Shown here in pieces: positions 13,134 through 15,335 of a DNA stretch of 15,335 nucleotides. Source of the stretch: Pseudomonadota bacterium (GTDB taxonomy: Bacteria; Pseudomonadota; Gammaproteobacteria; Burkholderiales; Ferrovaceae). The DNA is taken from contig JAJZHC010000015.1 of assembly GCA_021804705.1 (NCBI GenBank), positions 1-15,335 of the forward strand, read 5' to 3'. The notes below the pieces were generated by a model. The model ran no database searches. It was not told the DNA's origin and worked only from the letters and a program-made list of their open reading frames with translations. Within the stretch, counting starts at the first letter, position 1. The number at the start of each line of letters is the position of its first letter. The position numbers and the translations under genes are program-made.

Positions 13134-14759
13134 ATGACAAATTGGTGGGATGGGTTATCGCTCAAAAACAAGCTGCAGATCCCGATCCAGCTGATCATCT
13201 TCGTCATCCTCATCATCGCGCAACGCCTGATATTCAACGAATTTGAACAGCGCACCCTGGACGAATCCCGTCAAAAGGCCATCGTCTCTGCAGATGGGGT
13301 CATCAATGGCCTCAATATCATGATGGAAACCGGGGTAATCAGCGACAAGGAAAACCGCAAGCTGTTCATCACCAAAATGGGCGCATCGTCCAACGTCAAC
13401 GAACTGCGCGTCATCCGCAACAAGCAGGTTTCAGATCAATATGGCCCCGGTATGCCCGAGGAAGAGGCGCGAGATGCGATGGATCATGCCGCGCTGGATA
13501 CCGCCAAGGTCCAGACCGTGCTTCAGGGCACTGGAGACAAAATGACCTTGCGCGTGGTGGTGCCCTTCATCGTCTCCACCAATTTTCGTGGCACCAACTG
13601 CCTGCTTTGTCACGTGGTCAAAGAGGGGAGCGTCAATGGTGCCGCCAGCATCACGTTAGATCTCCAGAAGGAGTACGATCTGATCCGCAAAGGCAGCATC
13701 CTGCTCTGGGGCGCCCAGATTGCCATGCAGGTCATTCTGTATTTCATCATTGGCTGGAGCATTTCCCGCATCACGCGACCCACCCGTGAATTGCAACAAA
13801 CCATGCATACCATGCTGGCTGACGGCGATCTCACCCGTCGGGCTCCGGTGCGCAGCAATGATGAAATCGGCCAAACGGCCCGGGCCTTCAATTCGTTCGT
13901 GGAAGGGTTTCAGCGCATCACCACCCAACTGCAGGGTTATTCCGACCGGGTTTCTGCCTCGGCGCGGGCGCTTTCTGAAAATACGAATGCGGTGGAAGTC
14001 AGCACCAACCGGCAAAGCCAGGAAGCTGCGAATGCTTCGAGGCTTGTGGAAAGCATGAGCCAGAGCATCGCCTCAGTGGCTGAAAACGCTCTCGATGTGG
14101 CAAAGCTTTCCCAGGAAAGCCTGCAACGCGCCCAACGGGGCCAGCAAAACCTGCATGAAATGATGAACGAGATTGAACATGTGGAAGCGACCGTCAATGA
14201 AATGGCCGGCTCCGTGGGTGATTTTGTCAAGAGCACGCAATCCATCACCAGCATGACCCAACAGGTGCGCGACATCGCCGAACAAACCAACCTGCTGGCC
14301 CTCAATGCGGCCATCGAGGCCGCCCGGGCTGGCGATCAGGGGCGTGGCTTTGCCGTGGTTGCCGACGAGGTACGCAAGCTTGCCGAAAAATCAGCCCTCT
14401 CTGCCAGCCAGATCGATGTGGTCACTCAGCAATTGAGCGGACAGAGCGCCCAGGTGGACCGCAGCGTGCAAAGCGGGCTGAATTCGCTCCAAAGCAGTCG
14501 TGCGCTCATGCAAGCCGTGGCCAGCGTCCTCTCCGAATCCACCGAGACGGTGAACAATGTCAGCAAGGGCGTGGACGACATTTCGGCCTCTGTGAATCAA
14601 CAGAAAGTAGCCAGCCAGGACATCAGTCGCAATCTGGAACACATGGCCTCCATGGCTGAGGCCAATACGGCTTCCATCCAGAGCACCGTTCAGGCGGTCA
14701 GGGAGATGGAGGCACTCGCCTCCAGTCTCAGGGAAGCCGGCGGCCAATTCAAGGTATAA
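13134..14759 (+). CDS. methyl-accepting chemotaxis protein with putative haem c sensor domain
   Basis: A 541-residue transmembrane chemoreceptor. Membrane helix 1 is at about 14-34 (IPIQLIIFVILIIAQRLIF), then a periplasmic sensor region of about 150 residues (36-187), membrane helix 2 at about 188-208, a HAMP domain at about 209-262, and a cytoplasmic signalling helix bundle. The bundle's tip carries the conserved IAEQTNLLALNAAIEAARAG (381-400) followed by DQGRGFAVVADEVRKLAE. The sensor ends with CLLCH at 156-160, a textbook CxxCH covalent haem-binding motif, followed by GAASITLDL just before helix 2, reminiscent of haem-binding DUF3365/Tll0287-like or haem-PAS sensors. It may therefore sense redox state, oxygen or NO; the ligand is unknown. 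There is no NWETF-like methyltransferase tether at the C-terminus (it ends GGQFKV). Start: ATG 13134, with AGGAG 9 nt upstream; a GTG at 13128 sits too close to that site. cheV follows after 11 nt. Confidence 0.95.
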   Translation: MTNWWDGLSLKNKLQIPIQLIIFVILIIAQRLIFNEFEQRTLDESRQKAIVSADGVINGLNIMMETGVISDKENRKLFITKMGASSNVNELRVIRNKQVSDQYGPGMPEEEARDAMDHAALDTAKVQTVLQGTGDKMTLRVVVPFIVSTNFRGTNCLLCHVVKEGSVNGAASITLDLQKEYDLIRKGSILLWGAQIAMQVILYFIIGWSISRITRPTRELQQTMHTMLADGDLTRRAPVRSNDEIGQTARAFNSFVEGFQRITTQLQGYSDRVSASARALSENTNAVEVSTNRQSQEAANASRLVESMSQSIASVAENALDVAKLSQESLQRAQRGQQNLHEMMNEIEHVEATVNEMAGSVGDFVKSTQSITSMTQQVRDIAEQTNLLALNAAIEAARAGDQGRGFAVVADEVRKLAEKSALSASQIDVVTQQLSGQSAQVDRSVQSGLNSLQSSRALMQAVASVLSESTETVNNVSKGVDDISASVNQQKVASQDISRNLEHMASMAEANTASIQSTVQAVREMEALASSLREAGGQFKV

Positions 14760-14770
14760 CGGGATCGATC

Positions 14771-15335
14771 ATGTCTGAACTCCTCACCAACATAGATGCA
14801 CGAACCAAGCTGGCGGGCACCAACAAGCTTGAGATCCTGATGTTCACCCTGGGAACGGACCGGCATACCCAGCGTCGGGAAACGTTCGGCATCAACGTAT
14901 TCAAGGTGCGCGAAGTGCTGCGCGCCCCGACGATTACCCAGGCGCCTGACATGCCCCCGGCTGTGGAAGGCATGGTGAGCCTGCGCGGCGCGCTGGTGCC
15001 CATCATTGACCTCGCCAAGTATGCACGCGTGGAGGTCGAGGCCAGGCCTGAGATCATGATCGTCACGGAATACAACGGTCACATCCAGGGCTTCCTGGTG
15101 GAATCAGTGGACACGATTCTCCGGCTGGACTGGGCTGCCATGAAAGTTCCGCCTGACATGATGAACGCCAACATGGGCGGCCTGGTCACTGCCGTCACCG
15201 AACTGGCTGATGGCAGGCTGGTGATGATGCTGGATGTTGAACGCGTCCTCGCCGAAACCTCCCAGACGGGCGAAGACGACCTGATTTTCAAAAACGTCCA
15301 GCCCCTGGGGCTGGCCAACCGGCGGTTGTTCTACG
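14771..15335 (+). CDS. cheV: CheV coupling protein (C-terminal receiver domain cut by window end)
   Basis: The frame is open from ATG 14771 to the window edge, giving 188 residues. Residues about 20-165 form a CheW-like scaffold domain: FGINVFKVREVL (39-50), VEGMVSLRGALVPIIDLAKY, VESVDTILRLDW, and VMMLDVERVL near its end. The final residues, NRRLFY, look like the first strand of a response-regulator receiver domain, so the whole gene is probably a CheW-receiver fusion, i.e. CheV, rather than plain CheW. The N-terminal ARTKLAGTNKLEILMF is typical of CheV. CheV couples receptors to the kinase CheA and can act as a phosphate sink. It is co-transcribed with the chemoreceptor just upstream (11 nt gap). 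Confidence 0.93.
   Translation, partial: MSELLTNIDARTKLAGTNKLEILMFTLGTDRHTQRRETFGINVFKVREVLRAPTITQAPDMPPAVEGMVSLRGALVPIIDLAKYARVEVEARPEIMIVTEYNGHIQGFLVESVDTILRLDWAAMKVPPDMMNANMGGLVTAVTELADGRLVMMLDVERVLAETSQTGEDDLIFKNVQPLGLANRRLFY

Noticed and set aside
1..15335. Mobile elements, CRISPR arrays, tRNA/rRNA, defence or toxin genes
   Set aside because: I looked for them and saw none: no transposase-like protein, no regularly spaced repeats and no cloverleaf-type segment. All substantial coding space is taken by motility and chemotaxis genes plus one ParA.

Overview
The window is a dense flagellar and chemotaxis locus of a Gram-negative motile proteobacterium. The gene set points to a betaproteobacterium: flhDC master regulator, FlhF/FlhG, sigma-28/FlgM, an enterobacterial-type MotAB and a second MotCD stator, all in moderately GC-rich DNA. 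Nitrosomonadales-like is a guess; genus cannot be fixed from this sequence. Both edges cut through genes.

Layout. 1-462 (-): 5' part of a ParA-family ATPase. 664-1449 (+): flgM-flgN, divergent from parA. 1462-8895 (-): a tightly packed operon read flhB-flhA-flhF-flhG-fliA-motC-motD, with overlaps or gaps of only 1-10 nt at every junction. 8981-9871 (-): a cheR-type methyltransferase just upstream of flhB. 9872-10178: an AT-rich divergent intergenic region with a sigma-28 promoter and three perfect hairpins. 10179-11093 (+): flhD-flhC. 11177-13041 (+): motA-motB. 13134-14759 (+): a chemoreceptor with a CxxCH haem-attachment motif in its sensor region. 14771-15335 (+): cheV, cut by the window edge.

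How it works together. FlhDC is expected to switch on the export and basal-body genes. FlhA/FlhB form the export gate and substrate switch. FlhF/FlhG set flagellar position and number. FliA (sigma-28) is held by FlgM until hook completion. Four near-identical sigma-28 promoters (TAAAGTTT-N11-GCCG) are readable by eye, before flgM, before the flhDC leader, before motA and before the chemoreceptor. Two of them reuse the TAA stop codon of the preceding gene as the first three bases of the -35 box. Late products are thus FlgM/FlgN, the MotAB stator and the sensory proteins, and the master regulator itself may be under sigma-28 feedback.

Most worth a second look: (i) the sigma-28 promoter and structured ~220-nt leader (or separate ~150-nt RNA) ahead of flhDC; (ii) the chemoreceptor with a putative covalent haem c; (iii) FlhG lacking both P-loop lysines but keeping the DQAxxLR FlhF-activating motif; (iv) two complete stator systems about 9 kb apart. 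I see no mobile element, CRISPR array, tRNA, rRNA or phage gene.
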